Origin: a virus
Reading direction: 5' to 3' (one strand)
Virus record (IMG/VR): IMGVR_UViG_3300048872_000176
Location: 1-56,418 of that record
DNA: 56,418 nucleotides
The stretch's first letter is position 1. The number at the start of each line of letters is the position of its first letter. Made by a program: the position numbers and the translations under genes. Positions 1 to 6,433 of the stretch are shown in pieces. The notes under the pieces are model-generated. The model saw only the letters and a program-made list of their open reading frames with translations. It ran no database searches and was not told the DNA's origin.

Positions 1-317
1 AAGACAGTGTACATTACTACCTCAAGGGAGTCAAGTACTTTCTCAAACTATTTCGTACTGGTACGTGCTGAAAACACGGGGCTTATAAGTCCTTTGTTTT
101 CATGTGGGAGTTAGCTATATAATTCCCAAAAAACTCGTTAGGTCTAGCCCCGTATGGATTCCAGATTATGGAAAAAAGGTACGAACGGGTTTGTGTGGAT
201 ATGTAATCTCATAGTGAGAATATGAAATCTCATATTGAGAATTCCCATAAACGGACAGTGTAATGTTTTAAACACACTTAACACGTATAACTCCAAACCA
301 CTTATTAACCGACAAGC
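1..317. other. structured non-coding left end
   Basis: I see no convincing gene here. The stretch holds several inverted repeats: CGTAC/GTACG at 54-65, an 8-bp pair ACGGGGCT (76-83) with AGCCCCGT (146-153), and nested inside it TGGGA (105-109) with TCCCA (124-128). Two operator-like dyads follow at 206-243. It lies downstream of the leftward gene group, so it may be its 3' untranslated end or a regulatory zone. Function is unknown. Confidence 0.5.
206..243. promoter_or_regulatory. tandem operator-like dyads
   Basis: Two near-identical palindromes, TCTCATAGTGAGA (207-219) and TCTCATATTGAGA (228-240), have the half-site TCTCA/TGAGA. Their centres are 21 bp apart, two helical turns, so dimers would bind the same face of DNA. 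This is the usual form of a repressor operator pair. The cognate regulator is not recognisable in the window. Confidence 0.5.
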
Positions 318-551
318 CTACTTCGGAAGCATAGGCCTATCAAAGTCTTGATCCGCTTGCCGTGCCTTTTCAGTGTCCGTATATCTGAAGTAATGCCAAA
401 GACTATCCTCAAGGCGAAAAGCCCTGTGTGAGCGCGTACGGCGCATTATAGACGGTCCTAGTAGAGCCCCAGAAGGCGTACAAAGCATCTCTGAGAGACC
501 TAGAGCGAGTATGAATACTGTCCGTATCCCATTATCTTTTCTCCTGTTCAT
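318..551 (-). CDS. hypothetical protein, 77 aa (doubtful)
   Basis: Open frame of 77 codons immediately downstream of the pentapeptide-repeat gene and on the same strand, 17 nt away. There is no good ribosome site before the ATG; the nearest purine run, TTAGGTAA, is too distant. The product is basic, with no recognised domain. It could be a coupled small gene or a chance frame in the 3' untranslated region. Confidence 0.3.
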   Translation of the reverse strand: MNRRKDNGIRTVFILALGLSEMLCTPSGALLGPSIMRRTRSHRAFRLEDSLWHYFRYTDTEKARQADQDFDRPMLPK

Positions 552-568
552 TCGCTGAATTTTGTTAC

Positions 569-1357
569 CTAATTATAGTTCTCTGCCTCAACGCGGGTTA
601 GAAAAAAATGAATACCCCCACCGCATTCGACGAAACGGTTTTCGTTCCATTTGTCACACTTGACTGTTTTTCCTTTTACGTACTTGAAATCCGCATTGTA
701 ATTTGAAACGCCTACTTCAGCATTAATAACCTGAAGTACTTTGGCATATTCAGCGCGGCATTTTCGGCTTGTCGCATTTGAACGTTTTGCCTTAGCAGGT
801 ATCAAAATTTGAACAAGTACGTTTTCTTGACATTTTTTCCAGCCCACAAAAGACCCGTGTTCAGGCACAATAGAAATTTGAGCCAATGACAGGGTACCGT
901 TTATAATATCTTTCAAGTTCGCGCCGCTCAGGTCCGCGTAGCGCAGGTCTGCGCCGCTCAGGTTCACGCCGCGCAGGTTCGCGTCGCTCAAGTTCGCGTA
1001 GCGCAGGTCTGCGCCGCTCAGGTTCGCGCCGCGCAGGTTCGCGCCGCGCAGGTTCGCGTCGCTCAAGTTCGCGCCGCTCAAGTTCGCGCCGCTCAGGTCC
1101 GCGTAGCGCAGGCCTGCGCCGCTCAAGTTCACGCCGCGCAGGGTCGCGTTGCTCAAGTTCGCGCCGCGCAGGTTCGCGTCGCTCAAGTTCGCGCCGCGCA
1201 GGTTCGCGTCGCTCAGGTCCGCGTAGCGCAGGTCTGCGCCGCTCAGGTTCGTCTTGGTTTGAATAGCGAGGGAAACTAGCGAGCTAAAAGATTCTGCCAT
1301 TCCTTCATACAGAATGCTATCTTTACTTCCGATTGCCGAAATCTTATAGTTTTTCAT
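569..1357 (-). CDS. pentapeptide-repeat protein with DUF5758-like C-terminus
   Basis: The product has 262 aa. Residues about 35-150 are uninterrupted A(D/N)Lxx pentapeptides such as ANLRG, ADLRY and ANLSD, which fold into a right-handed quadrilateral beta-helix. The C-terminal ~95 residues (from GWKKC, through RSNATSRKCRAE, to GGGIHFFLTRVEAENY) match the domain often called DUF5758 that follows pentapeptide repeats in phage proteins. A strong AAGGAG lies just before the ATG. Its role in phages is unknown; DNA mimicry is known for some family members. The DNA is a 15-nt tandem repeat (sense strand CTGAGCGGCGCAGAC and variants), so copy number could change by recombination. Confidence 0.9.
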   Translation of the reverse strand: MKNYKISAIGSKDSILYEGMAESFSSLVSLAIQTKTNLSGADLRYADLSDANLRGANLSDANLRGANLSNATLRGVNLSGAGLRYADLSGANLSGANLSDANLRGANLRGANLSGADLRYANLSDANLRGVNLSGADLRYADLSGANLKDIINGTLSLAQISIVPEHGSFVGWKKCQENVLVQILIPAKAKRSNATSRKCRAEYAKVLQVINAEVGVSNYNADFKYVKGKTVKCDKWNENRFVECGGGIHFFLTRVEAENYN

Positions 1358-1389
1358 TTTTTCTCCTTTTGTGTTTGCGCTCTTTGAAT

Positions 1390-1584
1390 TTAAGAATTTT
1401 CGTTCACTAACTGTACACGGTTGGCGTCAACCCAAACTGACCCTGAGCCTGATAAAGGTGTCACTAAATAACGTACGTTACCGTAAGAACGCTTAACGTC
1501 ACTGATACGGACATGGACGGACAAACCATTAAGAGTAACAGAGCCCGGTTGTCCGATGAATTTAGATAGTTCTAAGGTGTTCAT
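1390..1584 (-). CDS. small hypothetical protein, 64 aa
   Basis: A 64-aa product with alternating beta-type sequence (GSVTLNGLSVHVRISDVK, YLVTPLSGSGSVWVDANRVQLV), reminiscent of small SH3-like barrels, but no family can be named. A GGAAAGG ribosome site precedes the ATG. It sits between the 76-aa gene (6-nt gap) and the pentapeptide gene in one leftward unit driven from the promoter at 1903-1931. Confidence 0.7.
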   Translation of the reverse strand: MNTLELSKFIGQPGSVTLNGLSVHVRISDVKRSYGNVRYLVTPLSGSGSVWVDANRVQLVNENS

Positions 1585-1590
1585 GCGCCA

Positions 1591-1821
1591 CTACCTTTCC
1601 AATGCCCAGTACTCTTGTGTCTGGTATTCGATTGCTGTTCCGTCGACAGGACTCAACACACCATGTAGTCCAAGGAAGCGATAATAATAATCATCGTGCC
1701 GTGCATGCGCGAACAGTTTGTTTACCGCATCCTGCTCACCGCTCGCTTTTACGTTGGCCACTACTTCCCGCACTTCACCTGTCGCGCCGTTGAGTACTTG
1801 TACTGTAATGCGCTGCATCAT
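1591..1821 (-). CDS. small hypothetical protein, 76 aa
   Basis: A 76-aa product, MMQRITVQVLNGATGEVREV..., with no recognised family. An AGGAG lies 8 nt before the double ATG. Its start codon overlaps the stop of a tiny upstream frame by ATGA (see 1818-1883), which suggests translational coupling. It is the first clear gene of the leftward unit. Confidence 0.7.
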   Translation of the reverse strand: MMQRITVQVLNGATGEVREVVANVKASGEQDAVNKLFAHARHDDYYYRFLGLHGVLSPVDGTAIEYQTQEYWALER

Positions 1822-1883
1822 GTGTGTTGTCTCCTAGAGAAGATGAGAGTTAGCGCGTTTCCAATTCTGAAGTCTCGGTTCAT
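1818..1883 (-). CDS. leader mini-ORF, 21 aa (MNRDFRIGNA...)
   Basis: A 21-codon frame begins 6 nt after GGAG and ends in an ATGA overlap with the 76-aa gene. An in-frame ATG four codons upstream (1895) lies only 7 nt after the -10 box of the leftward promoter, so it could also be read as a leaderless 25-aa frame. Whether the peptide matters or only couples translation is unknown. Its short length leaves it open to chance. Confidence 0.35.
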   Translation of the reverse strand: MNRDFRIGNALTLIFSRRQHT

Positions 1884-1902
1884 TGTTGTCTCCATGTATG
1901 AG

Positions 1903-1931
1903 AGAATACGCTTATGCCTGTCAGTTGTCAA
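1903..1931 (-). promoter_or_regulatory. leftward promoter TTGACA-N17-TATTCT
   Basis: The minus strand reads TTGACA (1931-1926), a 17-bp spacer and TATTCT (1908-1903). It faces the leftward small-gene unit (1821 to 569) and is divergent from the promoter at 1996-2024. Confidence 0.75.
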
Positions 1932-1951
1932 GCACAATCTGCATAAATAAA

Positions 1952-1983
1952 GTACTATTTTAGTACCATGACAAAAAGTGTCA
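1952..1983. promoter_or_regulatory. inverted repeats between divergent promoters
   Basis: Two dyads lie between the divergent promoters: GTACTA TTT TAGTAC (1952-1966) and TGACA AAAAG TGTCA (1969-1983). Their position suits operators that control both directions, as in phage early-control switches. No regulator is identified. Confidence 0.45.
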
Positions 1984-1995
1984 ACGAACTAAGTC

Positions 1996-2024
1996 TTGAC
2001 AAACCAAAGAGAATATGGTAGGGT
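1996..2024 (+). promoter_or_regulatory. rightward promoter TTGACA-N17-TAGGGT, leaderless
   Basis: A perfect -35 TTGACA (1996-2001), a 17-bp spacer and TAGGGT (2019-2024). Only six bases separate the -10 box from the ATG at 2031, so transcription should begin at or next to the start codon. No ribosome site is present. Confidence 0.7.
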
Positions 2025-2030
2025 ACGTGC

Positions 2031-2237
2031 ATGAATAAATTGATTGTGATAGAAGAATGGACCGCACAAGGCATGGTTCGCTACATCCCAACCCCTGAAG
2101 GCAGACGAATAGTGCTCGACAGAAGCGAACTAATGCCCAGACCGTTCGTGAAGACAACGCTACAAGAATACCCGTTCGACGTAACAAGCCCGACACGAAC
2201 GCAATTAACAGACTGTTCACAAACTGACAAACCATGA
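2031..2237 (+). CDS. small hypothetical protein, 68 aa
   Basis: A 68-aa product, MNKLIVIEEWTAQGMVRYIP..., with no recognised domain. No Shine-Dalgarno is present; the ATG is 6 nt after a good -10 box, so a leaderless message is inferred. Its stop overlaps the next start as ATGA. It is the first gene of a three-gene rightward early-type unit. Confidence 0.6.
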   Translation: MNKLIVIEEWTAQGMVRYIPTPEGRRIVLDRSELMPRPFVKTTLQEYPFDVTSPTRTQLTDCSQTDKP

Positions 2238-2431
2238 AGCAATGCGAGAGATTCACGATACACCCAGAAGACCTACACCTTGTCAATTTGGCCAATCCGT
2301 GCGGATTACTGACAGGCGCAAGGCACGTACGATGCGAACATCCGGCCATAGAGAATAGTTCGTATTGCCGTTCACACACCGACAAAATTCCACACGAACG
2401 AAACCAAATAAGAGAACAGAGAAACCAGTGA
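2234..2431 (+). CDS. small Cys/His protein, 65 aa
   Basis: The 65-aa product has a C-x9-C-E-H...C-R-S-H arrangement (NPCGLLTGARHVRCEHP, SSYCRSH), which could bind one zinc ion. There is no ribosome site; translation is probably coupled through the ATGA overlap with the preceding gene. The C-terminus is charged and rich in Arg/Gln. The exact role is unknown. Confidence 0.6.
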   Translation: MKQCERFTIHPEDLHLVNLANPCGLLTGARHVRCEHPAIENSSYCRSHTDKIPHERNQIREQRNQ

Positions 2432-2434
2432 GTA

Positions 2435-2611
2435 ATGGCAACCCGTAAGAGAGACCTAAGACTAGCTATTGCCCGGCAAGCCGTGAAAGACCTGGAAGAT
2501 CAAGGTATCACTAGGACGGTCCAGGAGAGGCTGGAATTAATGAAACTAGTGGAAAGACTAACTCATGGTAAAAAGCCCCGCAAACCTCCTAGGAAGACCG
2601 TATTCGGGTAG
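2435..2611 (+). CDS. small basic helical protein, 58 aa
   Basis: A 58-codon frame opens 3 nt after the preceding stop: MATRKRDLRLAIARQAVKDL... and ends KKPRKPPRKTVFG. It is strongly basic and probably helical, with a Lys/Pro/Arg tail that suggests nucleic-acid binding. There is no clear ribosome site; its position suggests re-initiation. No family is recognised. Confidence 0.5.
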   Translation: MATRKRDLRLAIARQAVKDLEDQGITRTVQERLELMKLVERLTHGKKPRKPPRKTVFG

Positions 2612-3105
2612 TCTGGCGTGCGGCTCGAACGAATTAACGCTAAGTTATTGAGAACATGCCTGAGACGAATGGAGCGTGCGGCTTGTCCTTTTCTTCTCGA
2701 CCGTCTGAACGTTCAGTCATTTCTGTACAGACAGAACGAAAGTCTTCGTACTTCATGCGAACTTTTGCATGTTCTTTCGCATTGAGGAAGAATAACCCAC
2801 ATTGTTTGTATGACTTACTGGCGCTGTTTGAGAATGAGAAGAAACGCAAGCCCCCGGCAAACTCTCAAAGCCCCGCAATGATCCAAACCCCCACCAGAGC
2901 AGAACGTGTTGAGAACAAAGGAGTTAGGTTGTCCGCAGTGCAGTCAGACCGAGTGACTTGCCTGTAAGTTACTGATAACAAAGGGGGGACCCTATTTTCG
3001 CTTTTTGTTCGTAGGGGCGGGGCCCCCCAAATTTTCCTAGTAAGTTACAATATCTATTGCTTTTTGAGTATAAGGTTCTAGGGTCTTAGGGGCCCCAGAG
3101 GGTAT
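2612..3105. other. 494-base stretch without a firm gene
   Basis: Two weak rightward frames occur: a GTG-started 55-codon frame at 2618-2785 in phase with the preceding gene, and an ATG-started 103-codon frame at 2656-2967. Neither has a ribosome site or family signature, and they overlap. The 9-bp palindrome GTAAGTTAC occurs twice (near 2963 and 3041). The hairpin at 2983-3028 is listed separately. A GGGGCCCC palindrome lies at about 3088, just before the next gene. Confidence 0.5.
2983..3028. repeat. GGGGACCC-type hairpin, copy A
   Basis: GGGGGG-A-CCC (2983-2992) faces GGG-G-CCCCCC (3019-3028). This gives 6 + 3 G-C pairs around one A/G mismatch and a 26-nt apical segment. It is one of three related elements (also 3799-3845 and 4174-4218). 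It precedes the GIY-YIG gene at 3106. Confidence 0.6.
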
Positions 3106-3891
3106 ATGAAGTGTTCACACTGTGACAAGGAATTTGAACCCACATTGGGTCAGCTATACTGTTCTGGAGATTGTCGCCTTCGTGCAAGAAAATCACGGAA
3201 GCGAAACAAAAATACAAAGTTGTTCACATGTGAACAATGTGGACGTGAATTCTGGCGAAGTCCGGATAAAGGGCACGCTTATCGTTTTTGTTCGTTGCAG
3301 TGTTCAGGAGCGCATCTTCGTAAACCTGATCCCGAACCTTTAAGAAAACTTTGCGTGGGATGTGGCAAAGAGTTTTTTACGCCTTACCCCAACAAAAAAT
3401 ATTGTTCACCAAACTGTTCCTTAGATCGAACGTGCCACTATTGTTTGGATAGTTTTAAAGTCGCACCTAATGAACGATTGAAGGATAGGAAATGGTGTTC
3501 TTTGAAATGTTGGCAGCAATCTAAAAATCCGTCTGGTGTAGGAAGTCAAGTTTATATGTTGAAGACCGGACCTTACATCAAGCTGGGTTTTACAAGTCAA
3601 CCTTCTTTAGAGCATCGTCTCCACCAAATCCGGAACGCTTCGCCTTATCATATTGAGGTGCTTGCAGCCCGGCCAGGCACGTACGAGCAGGAGCAGGAAC
3701 TTCACCGCGGAGCGAAGCAGTGGAAACATCGCGGCGACTGGTACGAGGATTGTGCTGATCTCCGATTTTACGTTGACCGATTCTTCTTCTCAGAAGTAGG
3801 GGACCCTATAGAGGTTCCTGAGTCGGGGCGTACGGGCGGGTCCCCAAGTTTGTCGGTGAGTGAACAGGAAGCTTTGAATGAAACCAACTAA
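3106..3891 (+). CDS. zinc-finger GIY-YIG endonuclease (T5orf172/Mug113-like)
   Basis: A 261-aa product. Residues 1-135 hold four consecutive CxxC...C-S-x-x-C zinc motifs (CSHCDKEF, CEQCGREF, CVGCGKEF, CHYCLDSF). Residues about 148-228 form a GIY-YIG-type domain of the T5orf172/Mug113 family: VYMLKTG-PYIKLGFTSQ at its start, then EQELHRGAKQW and GDWYED. Such proteins are typical mobile phage endonucleases; zinc fingers give DNA specificity. GAGGG precedes the ATG. The last ~30 codons are read through hairpin copy B and look unlike the rest, as if the frame ran into an inserted element. Target site unknown. Confidence 0.8.
   Translation: MKCSHCDKEFEPTLGQLYCSGDCRLRARKSRKRNKNTKLFTCEQCGREFWRSPDKGHAYRFCSLQCSGAHLRKPDPEPLRKLCVGCGKEFFTPYPNKKYCSPNCSLDRTCHYCLDSFKVAPNERLKDRKWCSLKCWQQSKNPSGVGSQVYMLKTGPYIKLGFTSQPSLEHRLHQIRNASPYHIEVLAARPGTYEQEQELHRGAKQWKHRGDWYEDCADLRFYVDRFFFSEVGDPIEVPESGRTGGSPSLSVSEQEALNETN
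3799..3845. repeat. GGGGACCC-type hairpin, copy B
   Basis: GGGGACCC (3799-3806) and GGGTCCCC (3838-3845) form a perfect 8-bp stem with a 31-nt apical segment. It lies inside the 3' end of the GIY-YIG gene and shares GGTTCCT with copy C. Confidence 0.65.
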
Positions 3892-4165
3892 CAAAATCAC
3901 GCACTTCAAAAACGGCGGCAACTCCGTACTCGGCTTGCCCGTCTTCCAAGACGATACTGGCGCTGAGTTCGTGAACCACCAAGGGCGGTGGGTTCATGTT
4001 CAGGAGATGCCTTTGCCTCGTACGCACACGGTTGGGATTAGTTCAACCCCGGCTAAACGAGTGCCTACGTTTGTACGTACTCCGGTTGCTCCCGATCTTC
4101 CGGCTTTTAAGCCGACGAGTTCGGAGCAGCGAACAGCCCGTAAGGTTTTGAAACCAGAATGGTAG
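3878..4165 (+). CDS. hypothetical protein, 95 aa
   Basis: A 95-aa product, MKPTNKITHFKNGGNSVLGL..., with no recognised family. An AGGA lies 9 nt before the ATG, and the gene overlaps the end of the endonuclease gene by 14 nt. The middle has an aromatic motif (FVNHQGRWVHV); the C-terminal half is Pro/Thr-rich and probably disordered. It may be part of the disrupted structural operon that resumes at 4256. Confidence 0.65.
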   Translation: MKPTNKITHFKNGGNSVLGLPVFQDDTGAEFVNHQGRWVHVQEMPLPRTHTVGISSTPAKRVPTFVRTPVAPDLPAFKPTSSEQRTARKVLKPEW

Positions 4166-4173
4166 ATTAAGTA

Positions 4174-4218
4174 GGGGACCCTTTCTAAGGTTCCTACAGG
4201 CGTCCGGCACGGGACCCC
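4174..4218. repeat. GGGGACCC-type hairpin, copy C
   Basis: GGGG-A-CCC (4174-4181) faces GGG-A-CCCC (4211-4218): 4 + 3 pairs with one A/A mismatch and a 29-nt apical segment. It occupies the 90-nt gap between two genes and resembles copy B. Confidence 0.6.
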
Positions 4219-4255
4219 CAACATAATACCCCAACTTTCTTAGAGGTTTGTGCAA

Positions 4256-4588
4256 ATGAGTCAGCCCACGCAGGTAAAGTTTAATACGCCGAACACGGAT
4301 TTCTGTGTAATCGATAACGCAGCGGCCCCAGCCTTTCCAAGCCCGAACGCAGGGGCACTTCAAGGTTACGACACCACAACTGGGGCGGTCGCTCAGGGGC
4401 TGAATAGTTTCGCTGATACGGGCACGGTTTTGTTGGATTCAGTAAACGATACCGTGTATGCCGATCCTTCGTGCGCTACCTTTAAAGGTAATCCAGTTTC
4501 AGCCGTGCCACCTACTTTTGCGACAGTCAGCACCGTACTCAACGACAACCGCCAAGGTCTTCGTTTGCTCTGGAAGAATCCAGCCTAA
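4256..4588 (+). CDS. small virion-type protein with NPA tail
   Basis: The ATG at 4256, 9 nt after AGAGG, is preferred over an in-frame GTG at 4250, giving 110 aa. The product is rich in Ala, Thr, Ser and Pro and ends LLWKNPA. Two further small proteins (ending at 5057 and 8916) share the hydrophobic-x-NPA tail, so the three may be one family of capsid decoration or cement proteins. That role is inferred from composition and from neighbouring structural genes. Confidence 0.7.
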   Translation: MSQPTQVKFNTPNTDFCVIDNAAAPAFPSPNAGALQGYDTTTGAVAQGLNSFADTGTVLLDSVNDTVYADPSCATFKGNPVSAVPPTFATVSTVLNDNRQGLRLLWKNPA

Positions 4589-4595
4589 GGAATTT

Positions 4596-4805
4596 ATGAA
4601 CCCCCAAAAAGTAGCAAATTGCGCAGTGCTCGGAGACGGATCGAATGCTGCGGATCACGCGCACGTTTCGAAGAAAACTCCGATTGATATTAAACGTCAG
4701 GAACTGTCGGACAACAAACTTACTAATCCGGACGAAGACACACCTATGTTCCGAGAGACTGCCCGCTTACGCGCTCAGAAGCAAGGCCAAGTAAAACCTC
4801 TGTAA
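4596..4805 (+). CDS. hypothetical protein, 69 aa
   Basis: The start is the ATG at 4596, 6 nt after AAGGA; longer in-phase readings upstream would overlap the preceding gene. The 69-aa product (MNPQKVANCAVLGDGSNAAD...) has a hydrophilic, charged C-terminal half (KKTPIDIKRQELSDNKLTNP). No family is recognised. It sits between two NPA-tailed proteins and is probably cotranscribed. Confidence 0.7.
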   Translation: MNPQKVANCAVLGDGSNAADHAHVSKKTPIDIKRQELSDNKLTNPDEDTPMFRETARLRAQKQGQVKPL

Positions 4806-4817
4806 GAAAGAAATATC

Positions 4818-5057
4818 ATGGCAACCGCACAAGGCCCGGCTTCGGGTAATGCAGTTTTGTTTTTGGGTAATCCTCCGACCGCTTCGGTCGAAGTTCAAGT
4901 TCCGAACGGCCTCCCCAGCTTGGAGCCTTCCCGCGCTCCATATGTTGATCCAAGCGCGAATGCCTTCAACGTGAACTCCGTCCCGCTCACAGCAATCAAC
5001 ACTACTTTCGTTTTCGGAAACACGGGCGCGACGATTAGGTTTAGTAATCCTGCATGA
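4818..5057 (+). CDS. small virion-type protein with NPA tail
   Basis: A 79-aa protein of mostly beta-type sequence with small residues, ending TGATIRFSNPA. It is related in its tail to the products of 4256-4588 and 8713-8916. Its stop overlaps the ATG of the following GIY-YIG gene as ATGA, as though that gene was inserted directly against it. Decoration-protein role is inferred only. Confidence 0.7.
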   Translation: MATAQGPASGNAVLFLGNPPTASVEVQVPNGLPSLEPSRAPYVDPSANAFNVNSVPLTAINTTFVFGNTGATIRFSNPA

Positions 5058-5740
5058 TTCCTGAAGTCGCTCACATTTATGGTTTGTTCGATCCGCGGAT
5101 TTCAGACGTAATCTGGTACGTCGGCAAGACAAACAATGCCCGAACTCGACTGCAATACTATCGCAAGGACGACAGTACTACTCCAGTTTACAGATGGTTT
5201 CGTCGTTTACAATCCGAGGGTTCAGAGCCTCAACTCCACATCCTTGAGACTTGTCCGTTTAGTGAATGGCAAGAACGTGAGCGGGCACTAATAAATCTGC
5301 ATCGTAAAAAGAATCTCCTTCTATTGAACGTCTTTGACGGTGGAAACGGGACCGCGGTTAAAGGCCGCAAAGAGTTTTGTGAGTGCGGGGAGAAACGCAT
5401 TATTCTCTATCCCAGTGACGGAACGCTTCGATGTCCGGTTTGTAGAAAAGCTCAGCGCAAGGCATACGAGAAGAAGTGGGTTATCGAGAATGCGTCAGAG
5501 TACAAACAACAGCGTGCAGCGTATTACCTAGCCAACCAAGATCGAATCAAAAAAGCAGTGGGTGATAATAAAAGAAAACAGATTGAAAGTGGCTTGTGCG
5601 CACAAATAGGTTGTAAAACTGTTCCCACACACTACAAGAAAAAATGTCGTTTTCATTTAGACATGGATTCCGAACGAATGAGATTTCGTCGGAAAGATGT
5701 AACTCAAACTAATTCTAATCACGAGACGGGCCTCTACTAG
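5054..5740 (+). CDS. GIY-YIG homing endonuclease
   Basis: A 228-aa protein. The N-terminal GIY-YIG nuclease has IYGLF (residues 8-12) and WYVGKT (21-26), followed by R-x-R-x-x-YY and a catalytic-type Glu in the ERERAL segment. Next comes a zinc ribbon (CECGEKR...LRCPVCRKAQ, about 108-136), and a Lys/Arg-rich tail with another Cys/His cluster (CAQIGCK...CRFH). This resembles freestanding phage seg/mob-like endonucleases. It has no ribosome site of its own and starts by ATGA overlap. A hairpin encloses its stop codon. Target unknown. Confidence 0.85.
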   Translation: MIPEVAHIYGLFDPRISDVIWYVGKTNNARTRLQYYRKDDSTTPVYRWFRRLQSEGSEPQLHILETCPFSEWQERERALINLHRKKNLLLLNVFDGGNGTAVKGRKEFCECGEKRIILYPSDGTLRCPVCRKAQRKAYEKKWVIENASEYKQQRAAYYLANQDRIKKAVGDNKRKQIESGLCAQIGCKTVPTHYKKKCRFHLDMDSERMRFRRKDVTQTNSNHETGLY

Positions 5741-5752
5741 AAATAGAAGCCC
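5728..5752 (+). other. hairpin spanning the endonuclease stop codon
   Basis: GGGC-C-TCTA (5728-5736) pairs with TAGA-A-GCCC (5744-5752), eight pairs around one C/A mismatch. The TAG stop of the GIY-YIG gene lies at the 3' end of the left arm and the loop start. There is no T-run, so it looks more like an mRNA end or processing structure than a classical terminator. Confidence 0.35.
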
Positions 5753-5765
5753 ATCCCTAATCGCA

Positions 5766-5828
5766 ATGCCCCAAGGAGGCACCACAACTGGCGGAAGTGT
5801 ATCGCGAGTTGTGGGTAAACACGAATGA
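5766..5828 (+). CDS. mini-ORF, 20 aa, coupled to next gene
   Basis: MPQGGTTTGGSVSRVVGKHE ends in an ATGA overlap with the ATG at 5825. The only purine-rich ribosome-like site nearby (AAGGAGG, about 5774) lies inside this frame and is too far from 5825, so coupling could explain how the downstream gene is translated. It may equally be chance. Confidence 0.3.
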   Translation: MPQGGTTTGGSVSRVVGKHE

Positions 5829-6433
5829 TTTTGCAATCAACTATTAATTGCCAGGGAGAACTCTCTGCGGTTCTCTTCAAAGCTGACGGCACTCAGCGGA
5901 ACATCGGCATTCTTGCCCGAGATAATTTCTCGAAGGCGCTGAACAGGCTAAACCGCCTGCGTGCGCGTCTCGCTAAAATGATCGGGCCCGCCGCAGCTAT
6001 TCTCATGCTCGCGCACATGGCGAAGAGCGGTCACATTCCCATGCTGCCTATGGTGGGCATTGTCACAACCGCGGGCGTCAACTACATGGCATCCGACTTC
6101 GCCAGTGGCGGTGTGACTCCAACAATCAGCGGATTTAAATTCCACGCTAGCGGAACCGGAGCCACGGCTGCCGCGGTGACGGATACAACTCTCGGAACCG
6201 ATTCAGGAGTTGCCCGCGTTACAGGTACTCCCACGAACCCTTCCGCGAACCAATATCGTTCGGTCGCGACTATGGCGTACGTTTCAACGCTCGCAATCAC
6301 GGAGTGGGGTTTGTTCAGCGCGGTTTCGACGGGTACTTTGTGGGATCGGCGTGTGTTCACAGCTATTAACGTAGTCTCGGGCGACTCTATTCAGTTTACG
6401 TACACTCTGACAGTTAACAACGGCGGTTCTTGA
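5825..6433 (+). CDS. putative virion protein, 202 aa
   Basis: The N-terminal third is Arg-rich with a hydrophobic stretch (MIGPAAAILMLAHMA). The rest is Ser/Thr/Gly-rich beta sequence, including ITEWGLFSAVSTGTLWDRRVF and IQFTYTLTVNNGG, a pattern common in phage appendage proteins. No ribosome site directly precedes the ATG. The next gene begins with TGATG overlap. A structural role fits the operon but no family is named. Confidence 0.7.
   Translation: MILQSTINCQGELSAVLFKADGTQRNIGILARDNFSKALNRLNRLRARLAKMIGPAAAILMLAHMAKSGHIPMLPMVGIVTTAGVNYMASDFASGGVTPTISGFKFHASGTGATAAAVTDTTLGTDSGVARVTGTPTNPSANQYRSVATMAYVSTLAITEWGLFSAVSTGTLWDRRVFTAINVVSGDSIQFTYTLTVNNGGS

Noticed and set aside
2640-2849. Leftward 69-codon frame in the 2612-3105 gap
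   Set aside because: No ribosome site, and low-complexity Ser/Phe/Lys composition; not supported.
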